Source of the DNA: CAYLUN01 sp964386865
Lineage (GTDB): Bacteria > Verrucomicrobiota > Kiritimatiellia > RFP12 > UBA1067
Assembly: GCA_964386865.1 (NCBI GenBank)
Contig: CAYLUN010000111.1
Coordinates: 1-16,151 of the forward strand
Direction: 5' to 3'
DNA: 16,151 nt
The notes under the pieces are model-generated. The model made no database searches and was not told where the DNA came from. It saw only the letters and a list, made by a program, of their open reading frames with translations. The position numbers were made by a program, and so were the translations under genes. Below are positions 1 through 7,439 of this stretch, in pieces (the first letter of the stretch is position 1; the number at the start of each line of letters is the position of its first letter).

Positions 1-2
1 CC

Positions 3-1004
3 AAGAGGTACTGGGACCTTTACCAGGCGGAGGCGTTCCCGCTGCCCGCGCTCAAGGAGCTGCCCAAGGGCGCGCCCGCGTTCGCCGGGCACAACTCGGG
101 CGAGCTGCGCAACTACAGCGACGTGCCCAAAGTCGAGCCGCTCGACGACGCGCAGGCGCGGCACCTGATCCACGGCTACCACGCGGCGACCAGCTTCATG
201 GACGCGCAGCTCGGCCGCGTGCTGGACGCGCTGGACGAGACGGGCTTCGCGAAGAACACGGTCATTGTGCTGTGGGGCGACCACGGCTGGCACCTCGGCG
301 ACCACGGGCTCTGGTGCAAGCACACGAACTTCGAGCAGGCGGCGCACATTCCGCTCGTAGTGGTGGCGCCCGGCGTGACGCCTGCGGGCGCGCGCTGCAC
401 GTCGCTGGTCGAGACCGTCGACCTCTACCCGACGCTTTGCGAGCTGGCGGGCCTGCCCGCGCCGCAGGGGCTCGACGGCGCCAGCTTCGCGGCGGCGCTG
501 AAGACGCCGACCGCTCCGACCAAGGACGCGGTCTACCACGTCTTTCCCCGCGACAGCCTGCTGGGGCGCGCGGTACGCACGGCGCGCTACCGGCTGGTGG
601 AGTGGAAGACGATCGGCGAGCCGGCTGCGAGTGCGGTCTGCGAGCTGTACGACTACGAGGCCGACCCGGAGGAGACGAGGAATTTAGCCACCGAGAAGCC
701 CGAGGTCGTGGCGCAACTCCGCGCCCTGCTCGCCAAGCAGCCGGAGGCGAAGCCGCAGGTGAGAGTTACAGGTTCGGGGTTACAGGTTACAGGTTCGGGG
801 TTACAGGTTGGAGAGAAGAAGACGAAGCAGGACCGCGGCGCGATGTTCGACAAGCGCGACGAGGACAAGGACGGCCAGCTCACGCGAGATGAGTTCTTGA
901 AGAACCAGCCCGACCCTGGCGAGGCGCCGAAGCGCTTTCCGCTGTTCGACGCGGACAAGAGCGGGTCGCTCAGCCGCGACGAGTTCGTCCGCGGCGGCAA
1001 GTAA
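3..1004 (+). CDS. Sulfatase, iduronate-2-sulfatase-like, C-terminal part with EF-hand tail (5' end outside window)
   Basis: The frame is open from the window edge, so the catalytic CxPxR motif and signal peptide lie upstream and are not seen. The visible part matches the C-terminal half of iduronate-2-sulfatase-type S1 sulfatases: a GDHGWHLGDHGLW stretch (about 285-325) followed by KHTNFEQAAHIPL, which in this family supplies metal and sulfate ligands, then a VETVDLYPTLCELAGL segment and a C-terminal subdomain with ELYDYEADPEETRNL. After the sulfatase fold (about 755) comes a short repetitive linker (about 765-810). Two canonical 12-residue EF-hand loops follow, at 858-893 (DEDKDGQLTRDE) and 948-983 (DADKSGSLSRDE), so the tail should bind calcium. 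The likely role is removal of sulfate esters from exported glycans. The next sulfatase gene starts 40 bases downstream and may be co-transcribed. The family call is strong; the exact substrate is not known. Confidence 0.88.
   Translation, partial: KRYWDLYQAEAFPLPALKELPKGAPAFAGHNSGELRNYSDVPKVEPLDDAQARHLIHGYHAATSFMDAQLGRVLDALDETGFAKNTVIVLWGDHGWHLGDHGLWCKHTNFEQAAHIPLVVVAPGVTPAGARCTSLVETVDLYPTLCELAGLPAPQGLDGASFAAALKTPTAPTKDAVYHVFPRDSLLGRAVRTARYRLVEWKTIGEPAASAVCELYDYEADPEETRNLATEKPEVVAQLRALLAKQPEAKPQVRVTGSGLQVTGSGLQVGEKKTKQDRGAMFDKRDEDKDGQLTRDEFLKNQPDPGEAPKRFPLFDADKSGSLSRDEFVRGGK
765..806 (+). repeat. Tandem 21-bp direct repeat (two perfect copies) inside the sulfatase linker
   Basis: Bases 765-785 and 786-806 are identical. 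GTTACAGGTT recurs at 765, 779, 786 and 800. Because the unit is 21 bp it stays in frame and encodes VTGSGLQ twice, exactly between the sulfatase fold and the EF-hand tail. The segment is visibly less GC-rich than the flanking codons and looks like inserted simple sequence that now serves as a linker. Confidence 0.85.
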
Positions 1005-1044
1005 TTGGGGAACGTCCAACGCTGAACTCTGAAGGAAGTGCAGT

Positions 1045-2418
1045 ATGGCATCTCAGCGAGCTTTCACTTGTCTGGCGGCGCTTGCGTGGGGCATGTGCCT
1101 GAGCGCGGCTGCGGCCGAAGAGGCGAGGCCGAACATCCTGCTGATCGTGGCGGACGACTTGGGGTGGGCGGACGTCGGGTGGCACGGCGGGCCGTTCAAG
1201 ACGCCGAACCTCGACCGGCTCGCGAAGGAGGGCGTGACGCTGGAGCGCCACTACGTGCAGCCGGTCTGCTCGCCCACGCGCACGGCGCTGATGTCCGGCC
1301 GCTGGACGAGCCGCTTTGGGCCGCACGTGCTCAACCCGACCAACCTGCGGGCTTTCCCGCCCGGCACCGATACGCTCGCCTCGGCGCTTAAGCAGTGCGG
1401 CTACGCCACGTATCTGTCGGGCAAGTGGCACCTCGGGTCGCGGCCCGAGTGGGCGCCCAACCACTACGGGTTCGACCACAGCTACGGCTCGCTGGCCGGC
1501 GCGGTGGACCCGTGGGCGCACACCTACCGCAAGGGCGAGTACATGAAGACGTGGCACCGCGACGGCACGTTCGTCGAGGAAGAGGGCAACGCCACTGAGC
1601 TGGTCGCCAAGCAGGCGTGCGTGTGGATCCGGGAGAAGCGCGCGCCGTGGTTCGTCTACGTACCGTTCCAGGCGGTGCACATCCCGATCGACGCGCCGGA
1701 GGAGCACAAGGCGCTCTATGACGGGATGACGTTCGACGGCGACGAGGCCAAGGCCGACGCGTTTCGGCGCTACGGCGGGTTCGTCTCGCAGATGGACGCC
1801 AAGGTGGGCGCGCTCGTGACCGCGCTGGAGGAGACCGGGCAGCGGGGCCGCACGCTGATCATCTTCACCTCCGACAACGGCGGCACGCCGGCGATCGGCA
1901 ACGCGTACGCGGGCGACACGCCGCCGCTCAGGGTGGCGGTGAGCAGCAACCTGCCGCTGCGAGGGAACAAGGGTCAGCTCTACGAGGGCGGCGTGCGCGT
2001 GGCGGCGTTCGCCAACTGGCCGGGGCGGCTCGCGCCGCGCGCGCTCGCCGCGCCTCTGCACGCGGCCGACTGGATGCCGACGCTGACCAAGCTGGCGGGG
2101 TGGAAGCCCGCCACGGCGCCGGCCTTCGACGGCCTAGACGTCTGGCCGCTGCTGGCGGGCGCGGCCGAGAAGCCCGAGCCGCGGACGGTCTACATTCCGG
2201 CCAGCAGCGGCGCGGCCGTCCTGTGCGGCGACTGGAAGCTGATCGCGCTGAACAAGAAGGCGCCCGAGCTGTACCGCATCACTGAAGATCCGCACGAGAA
2301 GCGGGATCTTGCGGCGCAGGAGCCCGAGCGGGTCAACGAGCTGCAGGCCAAGCTTGCTGAGCTGCGGCGCGGCGACGTGGCCGAACTGCCGGCGGACCTC
2401 CGAGGCGTCAAGCCCTGA
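1045..2418 (+). CDS. Secreted sulfatase, arylsulfatase B/GALNS-like (S1 family)
   Basis: Complete 457-residue type I sulfatase. The start ATG has a GGAAG Shine-Dalgarno about 8 bases upstream and leads into a signal peptide (cleavage near AAA-EE, residue 24-26). Visible active-site elements are the metal-binding DD at 37-38, the formylglycine motif CSPTR at 75-79 followed by TALMSGR, SGKWHLG with K127 and H129, SDNGG with D277 and N278, and the PLRGNKGQLYEGGVR segment with K309. The CSPTR motif means the enzyme needs an anaerobic sulfatase-maturating enzyme or FGE, neither of which is in the window. It hydrolyses sulfate esters, probably on glycosaminoglycan or mucin-type sugars, outside the cytoplasm. 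It follows the upstream sulfatase by 40 bases, suggesting one transcription unit. Family confidence is high; substrate assignment beyond arylsulfatase-like is inference. Confidence 0.93.
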   Translation: MASQRAFTCLAALAWGMCLSAAAAEEARPNILLIVADDLGWADVGWHGGPFKTPNLDRLAKEGVTLERHYVQPVCSPTRTALMSGRWTSRFGPHVLNPTNLRAFPPGTDTLASALKQCGYATYLSGKWHLGSRPEWAPNHYGFDHSYGSLAGAVDPWAHTYRKGEYMKTWHRDGTFVEEEGNATELVAKQACVWIREKRAPWFVYVPFQAVHIPIDAPEEHKALYDGMTFDGDEAKADAFRRYGGFVSQMDAKVGALVTALEETGQRGRTLIIFTSDNGGTPAIGNAYAGDTPPLRVAVSSNLPLRGNKGQLYEGGVRVAAFANWPGRLAPRALAAPLHAADWMPTLTKLAGWKPATAPAFDGLDVWPLLAGAAEKPEPRTVYIPASSGAAVLCGDWKLIALNKKAPELYRITEDPHEKRDLAAQEPERVNELQAKLAELRRGDVAELPADLRGVKP

Positions 2419-2475
2419 GGAAGCCGCGCCGGTTGTGCGTGCGCCGCTGTTTCATGTAAGATAAGGGGCATGAGG

Positions 2476-4014
2476 ATGAGCAAGAGAGTGTTGTGTCGCG
2501 CGCTCGCTGCGGTGGTGTGCGCCTGTGCGGCGCCGGGGGCGCGCGCGGGCGAAGAGGCTGCTGCGGCGGTCGAGGAGATCAAGTCGGCCGTGGACTTGTT
2601 CATCAACGCGCGCACGGCGGGCGGCGTCGACGATTTTCTGGTTGCGGCCGCGCGCGTGCGCGCGCTGGCCGACCAAGGCCAGCCCTTCTTCCGCTTCTTG
2701 CTCGCGGTGTACGCGGCGCAGGAGCCGCTCTGCAAGATGCCCGAGGAGGTGCGCGCGAAGTACCTCGCAGAGGGGCGGCCGCTGATGCAGCGGTATGCGG
2801 AGGACGGGAACTCGATGGCTCAGTACCTGATCGGCCTGGACTGCCAGATAAACCGGCAGGCTTCAGCCGAGGCGCGCGCGTGGTTCGAGCGGGCCTCCGA
2901 CCAAGGCAACGCGCTCGCGCAGAATACGCTGGGCCTGCTGTACTACGAGGGCCGCGGGGTCGCTCAGGACGATGATAAGGCGTGCGACTACTTCCGGCTG
3001 GCGGCGATGCAAGCCAACATGAACGGCGAATACAATCTGGGCTCTCTGTACGCGGCTGGCCGAGGTGTGCCGAAGGATGAGGAGATGGCCGTCCAGCTGT
3101 TCAGGCGGGCGGCCGAGAAGGGGCACTCCAACGCCATGAACAACCTCGGCTGGTGCCATCAGGAGGGCAAGGGCGTGCCGAAGGATCCCGCGCAGGCTGC
3201 GGTTTGGTATCGCAAGTCGGCCGACGCGGGCAACCCCAACGGGCAGTACAACTTCGGTTTCGCGCTGGCGCACGGTGCGGGCGGGCGCGAGAACCTTCGC
3301 GAGGCGTCTGTTTGGTACTGGCGGGCGGCGGAGCAGGGGCATGCCGAGGCGCAGGTCAAAATCGGCTTGCTCTACCGTGACGGGCAGATCGTGAAGCAGG
3401 ACAGCCAGAAGGCCCTCGAGTGGCTGCTGAAGGCGGCCGAGCAGAAGCATCCCCTGGCGCAGTACTATATCGGCCAGATGTACGAGCGGGGAAGCGGCGT
3501 TCCGAAGGATGAGGCGCGCGCGCTCAAGTGGTACGAAAAGGCGGCCGACCAGGGCAATCCGCATGCGCTCAACGCGGCCGGCACGTTTTATTACCGGGGG
3601 AGGGCGGTGGCCAAGGATTGCGCGCAGGCGGAAACGCTGTACCGCCGCGCGGCGGGCCTGGGTTTTGCCGTGGCGCAGAACAATCTGGGGATGCTCTACG
3701 TGCGGGGCGAAGGCGTTGCGCAAAGCCATGAGCGCGCGGCTGACTGGTTCGTGAAGGCCGCCAAGCAGGGGCTGCCTGACGCGGCCTACAACCTGGCCAT
3801 GCTCTACGAATACGGCAAGGGGGTCGAGCTGAGCCACCGGAGGGCCGTGGAGTTGTGCAAGCAGGCCGCGCTGCGGGGGCATGTCGGCGCGACGGAGTGG
3901 CTGGCCCGGAACGGGTATACGGCGTGGGCGGGGGAGGCGGGGGAGCGCGCAGCGACCAACGCGCCGAGCGCGGCGCTCAAGGGGGACGGCCAAACGACTC
4001 GGGCGGATGACTAG
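2476..4014 (+). CDS. Secreted Sel1-repeat (SLR) protein
   Basis: 512-residue exported protein made mostly of Sel1-like repeats. I place the start at 2476 because AAGGGG (2463-2468) sits 7 bases upstream of it; the ATG at 2470 in the same frame would leave only one base and is less likely. A signal peptide ends near ARA-G (about residue 24). After a helical N-terminal region, about ten consecutive 36-residue repeats run from residue ~115 to ~470, with the pattern AxxxLGxxYxxGxGVxKDxxxAxxWxxxAAxQG; clear examples begin at ALAQNTLGLLYYEGRGV and PLAQYYIGQMYERGSGV. The C-terminal tail is low-complexity and hydrophilic. Sel1 repeats form an alpha-solenoid for protein-protein contact and have no catalytic role. 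The partner is not evident from context. The gene lies 57 bases after the sulfatase and converges on the TPR gene. Confidence 0.9.
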   Translation: MSKRVLCRALAAVVCACAAPGARAGEEAAAAVEEIKSAVDLFINARTAGGVDDFLVAAARVRALADQGQPFFRFLLAVYAAQEPLCKMPEEVRAKYLAEGRPLMQRYAEDGNSMAQYLIGLDCQINRQASAEARAWFERASDQGNALAQNTLGLLYYEGRGVAQDDDKACDYFRLAAMQANMNGEYNLGSLYAAGRGVPKDEEMAVQLFRRAAEKGHSNAMNNLGWCHQEGKGVPKDPAQAAVWYRKSADAGNPNGQYNFGFALAHGAGGRENLREASVWYWRAAEQGHAEAQVKIGLLYRDGQIVKQDSQKALEWLLKAAEQKHPLAQYYIGQMYERGSGVPKDEARALKWYEKAADQGNPHALNAAGTFYYRGRAVAKDCAQAETLYRRAAGLGFAVAQNNLGMLYVRGEGVAQSHERAADWFVKAAKQGLPDAAYNLAMLYEYGKGVELSHRRAVELCKQAALRGHVGATEWLARNGYTAWAGEAGERAATNAPSAALKGDGQTTRADD

Positions 4015-4054
4015 CCCGGCGGGCGCGAGCACCCGGGCGCACAGGGCGAGGGAT

Positions 4055-5188
4055 TCAGTGCTGGGCGTTCGGCTGGCCGGGATACCGCCGCCGCAGGTCA
4101 TCGCGGGCGCGGGCGGCTTGGTTGGTCTGCCCCCGTTTGTCGTAGAGGTCGGCCAGATGCGCGAGGGCGATGGGCCTCAGCTCGTCGGCCGACTGAAGGA
4201 TCTCCACGCTCAGGAAGGCGCGCTCGGCCTCGTCCCAGTGCTTGAGCGCCGCGTGACAGTCGCCCGCGGCGAGCGCGGCGCGGGCGCGGGCCGACGGCTC
4301 GGCCGCCGCGCGAGCCAGCGACTCGTAGCGCGCGAGCGCGTCCGCGGTGCGGCCGGCCTTCAAGAGGCTCTCTGCGCAGAGGAGGGGCGCCTCGCGGTCC
4401 GCCGCCTGCGCGAAGGCGTCGGCTGCCTCGGCGAAGCGCCCGAGCGCGCACAGGGCCCTCCCCAGCTGGAGCTGGGCACGGGGCGCCTGCGCGTGCTGCG
4501 AATGGTGCGTGAGGAAAGCGCGGAGCGTCGCTTCGGCGCGGGGCCAGTCGCCGGCGCGGAAGGCGCCGTCGGCTGCGAGGAGGCGAAGGTGAGCGGCCTG
4601 CGGGTGGTCGGGGTGCTCGCGCAGGAAGCGCTCGGCGGCGGCCGATGATTCGGCGTGGCTGCCGTTGCGCGTCAAGGTGTTGATCGAGTCGAGGTCGCGT
4701 GCGAGCGCCTCCGTCTGGCGGTGCCGCGCCTGCGCCGCGAGCGTGCGTGCGAGCGAGCCGGTCGAGGCGGCGGCGGTGGCGGCGAGCGCGTGACCCCGGT
4801 ACGTCTCGGCGAGGGTGGAGAAGGTGGCGAGCGCCTGCGGCAGGAGGCCCGCCTGCGTCTCCGCGAACCCGCGGCCGCAGAGCGCGCTCGGGGCCAGCGC
4901 GTTCGTGGGGTAGCGGGCGAGCAGCGCGTCGTACGCGGCGATGGCGGCGGGCCACTGCTTCGCGCCGTAGAGGGCTTCGCCGCGGCCGAGCCAGGCGGCG
5001 GCCGCCGCCGGAGCGTTGGTCGAGTGGGCCGCGGTCTCGAAGAGCATTGCTGCTTCAGCGAACCGGTTGGAGGTAAGGCAGGCGTGCGCCCGGCGGTAGG
5101 CGTCGGCGGCAGGATCGGCAGCCAGGGCCGCAAGGGGCAGGAGGGCTGTCAGCAGTCCTAGGAGATAGGTGGACAGGCTTTTAGTCAT
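4055..5188 (-). CDS. Exported tetratricopeptide-repeat protein
   Basis: 377-residue minus-strand protein with a clear signal peptide (LLGLLTALLPLAALA, cleavage near ALA-AD, residue 23). The mature part is alanine-rich and almost wholly helical, with TPR-like units such as AAWLGRGEALYGAKQWPAAI, FLREHPDHPQAAHLRLLA, AQLQLGRALCALGRFAEAAD and IALAHLADLYDKRGQTNQAA. The HP(D/T)xPQA spacing recalls the YbgF/CpoB and BamD-type TPR proteins of Gram-negative envelopes, but I see nothing that ties it to one of these. It is likely a periplasmic scaffold. It lies 51 bases behind the AraC regulator on the same strand, so read-through from that gene is possible. It converges with the Sel1 gene across a 40-base gap with no convincing terminator. 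No strong Shine-Dalgarno precedes the start. Confidence 0.82.
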   Translation of the reverse strand: MTKSLSTYLLGLLTALLPLAALAADPAADAYRRAHACLTSNRFAEAAMLFETAAHSTNAPAAAAAWLGRGEALYGAKQWPAAIAAYDALLARYPTNALAPSALCGRGFAETQAGLLPQALATFSTLAETYRGHALAATAAASTGSLARTLAAQARHRQTEALARDLDSINTLTRNGSHAESSAAAERFLREHPDHPQAAHLRLLAADGAFRAGDWPRAEATLRAFLTHHSQHAQAPRAQLQLGRALCALGRFAEAADAFAQAADREAPLLCAESLLKAGRTADALARYESLARAAAEPSARARAALAAGDCHAALKHWDEAERAFLSVEILQSADELRPIALAHLADLYDKRGQTNQAARARDDLRRRYPGQPNAQH

Positions 5189-5239
5189 GGCGCTCGGGTA
5201 AACGGTGTGAGGGGTTATGTGGCTCAGCGGGGATACTCG

Positions 5240-6151
5240 TCAGGGGGCTGTCCGTGTCACAGGTTGCTGGCCCTTTCGCAGCGCGCTGGGCGTCACGCCG
5301 AACTCGCGCTTGAACTGCATGGCGAAGTGCTGCGAGGAGGAGAAGCCTAGCTCTTGCGCGATCTGGGTGATGGGTTTCACCGTTTCGCGCAATTGAACCC
5401 TCGCCGCGCGGACGCGGCAGTTCAGCAGGTAATTGTAGGGTGGGAGCCCGGTGAGTTGTTTGAAACGGTTGATGAGCTGGCTGGGCGAGAGGGCGGTCGC
5501 CCGGGCCATCACGTCGATGGTATAATCGTTTTCTGGCTTCTGCCTCATTGCGCCGATAAGGGCCATGAGGCGGTCTCCTCCCGGCGTGTCTGGGGGAGTC
5601 TGCGCAGCCTCGATGAGGGCGAGCAGCAGGTCGAGCGTGGTTCCGCGCATGGCGAGGCTGCGAAAAGGGCCAGCGGAACAGTCGTCATACTGTTTGAACA
5701 GGCGCTGGAAGGCGAGGCGGAGTCGCTCGGTTCCTTTGAAAAGCGGATGGGGCAGCGTAGAGAGGGCTTGGCGCAGAGCGTCGGATTCGGCGCGCGGCAG
5801 GTGCAGGAGCGTTTGGGTTGCGGGCTCCAGCCGGAAGAAGAGCCAATACATCACCAGGCCTTTGGGGTTGGTGCTGAGCCGGTGGCTCTCGTCCGGCTGC
5901 ATGACGGACACGGTGCCGGGCAGCAGGTGGCGCTCGCAGCCGCCGCACTCGAAGATGAGTGAGCCGCGCAGGCAGAGCGTGACCTCCAGGCAACCGGGGT
6001 GGGTATGCGCGGAGACGCTCGGCTTGCTGCTCGTGAAGTGGCTGTAGCCGAGCACGGGCACGCACGGTATGCCGTCGCGCTCGAGATTGAGCGCGCGCCA
6101 CTCGGGCGTGTCGGCATATTCGAAGGGCAGCGTGCAGACCGGTTTGCTCAT
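5240..6151 (-). CDS. AraC-family transcriptional regulator, likely regulator of the sialic acid genes
   Basis: 303-residue regulator if started at 6151 (MSKPVC...). The frame is open upstream to 6238, but that extension runs through the operator region and adds low-complexity alanines, so I reject it. The N-terminal cupin-like sensor has H49 and H51 in SAHTHPGCLEVTLCLRGSL and a typical PGTVSVMQPDESHRL strand pair. The C-terminal AraC/XylS DNA-binding domain has two helix-turn-helix units: IDVMARATALSPSQLINRFK with GLPPYNYLLNCRVRAAR, then ITQIAQELGFSSSQHFAMQF ending in KREFGVTPSALRK. Such proteins usually sense a sugar and activate neighbouring catabolic genes. It is divergent from nanA, and two AraC-style direct-repeat sites lie before nanA and before the LamG/sialidase unit, so control of sialic acid use is a reasonable inference. 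The ligand is unknown. Confidence 0.93.
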   Translation of the reverse strand: MSKPVCTLPFEYADTPEWRALNLERDGIPCVPVLGYSHFTSSKPSVSAHTHPGCLEVTLCLRGSLIFECGGCERHLLPGTVSVMQPDESHRLSTNPKGLVMYWLFFRLEPATQTLLHLPRAESDALRQALSTLPHPLFKGTERLRLAFQRLFKQYDDCSAGPFRSLAMRGTTLDLLLALIEAAQTPPDTPGGDRLMALIGAMRQKPENDYTIDVMARATALSPSQLINRFKQLTGLPPYNYLLNCRVRAARVQLRETVKPITQIAQELGFSSSQHFAMQFKREFGVTPSALRKGQQPVTRTAP

Positions 6152-6157
6152 GCGGGT

Positions 6158-6186
6158 ATGGTAGCCTTTTGCGGCGGCTGCGGCAA
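6158..6186 (-). promoter_or_regulatory. Possible promoter of the AraC gene, possibly leaderless
   Basis: Reading the minus strand, TTGCCG (6181-6186) and TACCAT (6158-6163) are 17 bases apart. The -10 box ends 6 bases before the ATG at 6151, so transcription would start at or next to the A of the start codon. No Shine-Dalgarno is seen before that ATG, which fits a leaderless message. Each hexamer matches the consensus at only four of six positions, so this is tentative. Confidence 0.3.
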
Positions 6187-6190
6187 GCGG

Positions 6191-6255
6191 CGGCATGGTC
6201 AAGAAAATCGGATCGCATTTCTTTGAACGCGAACTCAAGCGGGTAGGTGTATAGT
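6191..6255 (+). promoter_or_regulatory. AraC-type activator site plus -10 of the nanA promoter (site 1)
   Basis: Two direct-repeat half-sites of the form GCAT-N6-GAA lie at 6193-6205 and 6215-6227, a 22 bp period. They are followed by TATAGT (6250-6255). The position where a -35 would fall (6227-6232) has no TTGACA-like sequence but is touched by the second half-site, as in class II AraC-type activation. The predicted start (~6262) gives an 18-base leader that still contains the AGGGAGG ribosome site at 6268-6274. Without gaps, 32 of the first 40 bases match the segment at 7429. The 20 bases between that block and the -10 do not match, which points to selection on the site rather than a recent copy. 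Confidence 0.6.
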
Positions 6256-6279
6256 CAATGCAATCACAGGGAGGATCAC

Positions 6280-7194
6280 ATGAAACGGTACAAAGGGTTG
6301 GTCGCGGCTCCGTTCACACCGTTCAAGAAGGACGGCACAGTCGACCTGCGGACGATCGAGAAATTGGCGGCGTCGCTGGCGGCCAGCAAGGTGGTCGGCG
6401 CCTTCGTGTGCGGCACGACAGGCGAGGGCGTGTCGATGACCGTCGCTGAGCGTATGAAGGTGGCTGAACGGTGGCAGGCGTGCGCCGGCGCGAAACTGCG
6501 CGTGATCGTCCATGTTGGCCACACGTCGCTGGGCGACTGCCGCGCACTCGCGGCACACGCCCAGAAGATCGGCGCGGCGGCGGTGGGCTGTATGGCGCCG
6601 TTCTGCTTCAAGCCGACGCGCGCCGAGGATTTGGTCGCTTTCTGCGCGGAGGTCGCCGCGGCGGCGCCCGACCTGCCCTTTTACTACTACCACATCCCGT
6701 GCGTCACCGGCGTGAAGATCCCGGCGCTTGACTTCCTGAAGGAGGCGGAGGATCGCATCCCGAATCTGGCGGGCGTCAAGTTCACGGACGAGAACCTGAT
6801 GGACTACGTGGCGTGTGTGCGCTTCGAAGGCGGGCGGTACGATGTGCTCTTCGGCCGTGACGAGATCCTGTTGGCCGGGCTGGCGCTGGGGGCGCAGGGC
6901 GCGGTCGGAAGCACGTACAACTATGCCGCGCCGGTCTACCAGCGGTTGATCGCGGCCTTCCGGCGAGGAGACTTGGCGGCGGCCCAGGCGGCGCAGGAGC
7001 AGGCCAACGCGATGATTGCCGTGCTGATCCGCTACGGCGGGTCGCCGGCGGCGGGCAAGGGCTTCATGCGGGCGGCCGGGCTCGACTGCGGCACGGTCCG
7101 CCTGCCGCTGCGTCCGCTGACGGACGAGCAGGCTGAGGCGCTGCGGGCGGAGGCTGTGGCGGTCGGCTTCCCGGAGTTCGCAAGCCGGGGCTGA
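6280..7194 (+). CDS. nanA: N-acetylneuraminate lyase (DHDPS/NAL family)
   Basis: 304-residue cytosolic class I aldolase that should split N-acetylneuraminate into N-acetyl-D-mannosamine and pyruvate. The start at 6280 is set by AGGGAGG five bases upstream; the frame upstream of it is operator sequence. Family elements are GTTGE at 45-49 (substrate carboxylate binding), the catalytic tyrosine Y137 in YYYHIP, the Schiff-base lysine K167 in LAGVKFTDENLMDY, and FGRDEILLAGLALGAQGAVG followed by STYNY. YYYHIPCVTGVKI together with GAVGSTYNY is, as I recall the families, closer to sialic acid lyases (including the vertebrate NPL type) than to true DapA. Two sialidase genes downstream and a shared operator support the sialic acid role. 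It begins the short unit that continues into the 7221 remnant. A DHDPS-family aldolase of other substrate is the main alternative. Confidence 0.85.
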   Translation: MKRYKGLVAAPFTPFKKDGTVDLRTIEKLAASLAASKVVGAFVCGTTGEGVSMTVAERMKVAERWQACAGAKLRVIVHVGHTSLGDCRALAAHAQKIGAAAVGCMAPFCFKPTRAEDLVAFCAEVAAAAPDLPFYYYHIPCVTGVKIPALDFLKEAEDRIPNLAGVKFTDENLMDYVACVRFEGGRYDVLFGRDEILLAGLALGAQGAVGSTYNYAAPVYQRLIAAFRRGDLAAAQAAQEQANAMIAVLIRYGGSPAAGKGFMRAAGLDCGTVRLPLRPLTDEQAEALRAEAVAVGFPEFASRG

Positions 7195-7220
7195 GGTTGG
7201 GTGTGGGTGGAGGTTGAAAC

Positions 7221-7439
7221 ATGAAGCCCATGACGGCTGGCGCGATTCGAGGCAACTGGGGCACGCTGCTGCTGGCGTGGAACGGCGATGAGTCGCTGGA
7301 CCTTGCGCGGGTGGGTGACGAGATCGACGCGCTGATCCGCGCCGGCGTCGACGGCATCTACTCCAACGGCACGGCGAGGGAGTTCCATACGCAGACAGAG
7401 GAGGCGTTCGACCGCGTGTCCGAGTTACCGGCATGGTAA
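7221..7439 (+). pseudogene. N-terminal remnant of a second DHDPS/NAL-family gene
   Basis: Seventy-two codons starting with a good ribosome site (GGAGG at 7209-7213, 7 bases before the ATG) and 26 bases after nanA. The sequence GAIRGNWGTLLLAWNGDESL through AGVDGIYSNGTAREFHTQTE and FDRVSEL is the start of a DHDPS-family barrel protein, which normally has about 300 residues. Similarity ends at SEL. The next codons (PAW and stop) come from the conserved regulatory block beginning at 7429. The family GTxGE motif reads GTARE here, so its glycine is also lost. The product cannot form a TIM barrel. It was probably the second gene of the nanA operon before being cut. Confidence 0.75.

Noticed and set aside
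858..983. Dockerin-type domain at the sulfatase C-terminus
   Set aside because: The two loops are canonical 12-residue EF-hands ending in DE-F, with a ~18-residue charged spacer. The dockerin helix pattern after each loop is missing.
970..2061. Long antisense open frames (also 2863-4101 minus, 11369-12829 minus, 3881-4648 plus)
   Set aside because: All are arginine-, alanine- or proline-rich translations opposite well-supported genes, as expected from high GC at third codon positions. None has a recognisable domain or start signal.
2433..2462. Promoter-like TTGTGC (2433-2438) and TAAGAT (2457-2462), 18 bases apart, before the Sel1 gene
   Set aside because: The start would fall near 2469, leaving the AAGGGG ribosome site (2463-2468) outside the message. 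Two reasonable signals exclude each other, and the ribosome site is the better one.
4015..4054. GC-rich inverted stretches between the convergent Sel1 and TPR genes as a bidirectional terminator
   Set aside because: The possible stem is only about four base pairs with a short loop and no T-run on either strand.
6280..7194. True DapA (4-hydroxy-tetrahydrodipicolinate synthase) for the aldolase
   Set aside because: The YYYHIPxxTGV and GAVGSTYNY segments, the neighbouring sialidases and the shared operator fit N-acetylneuraminate lyase better, although the families share the same fold and lysine.
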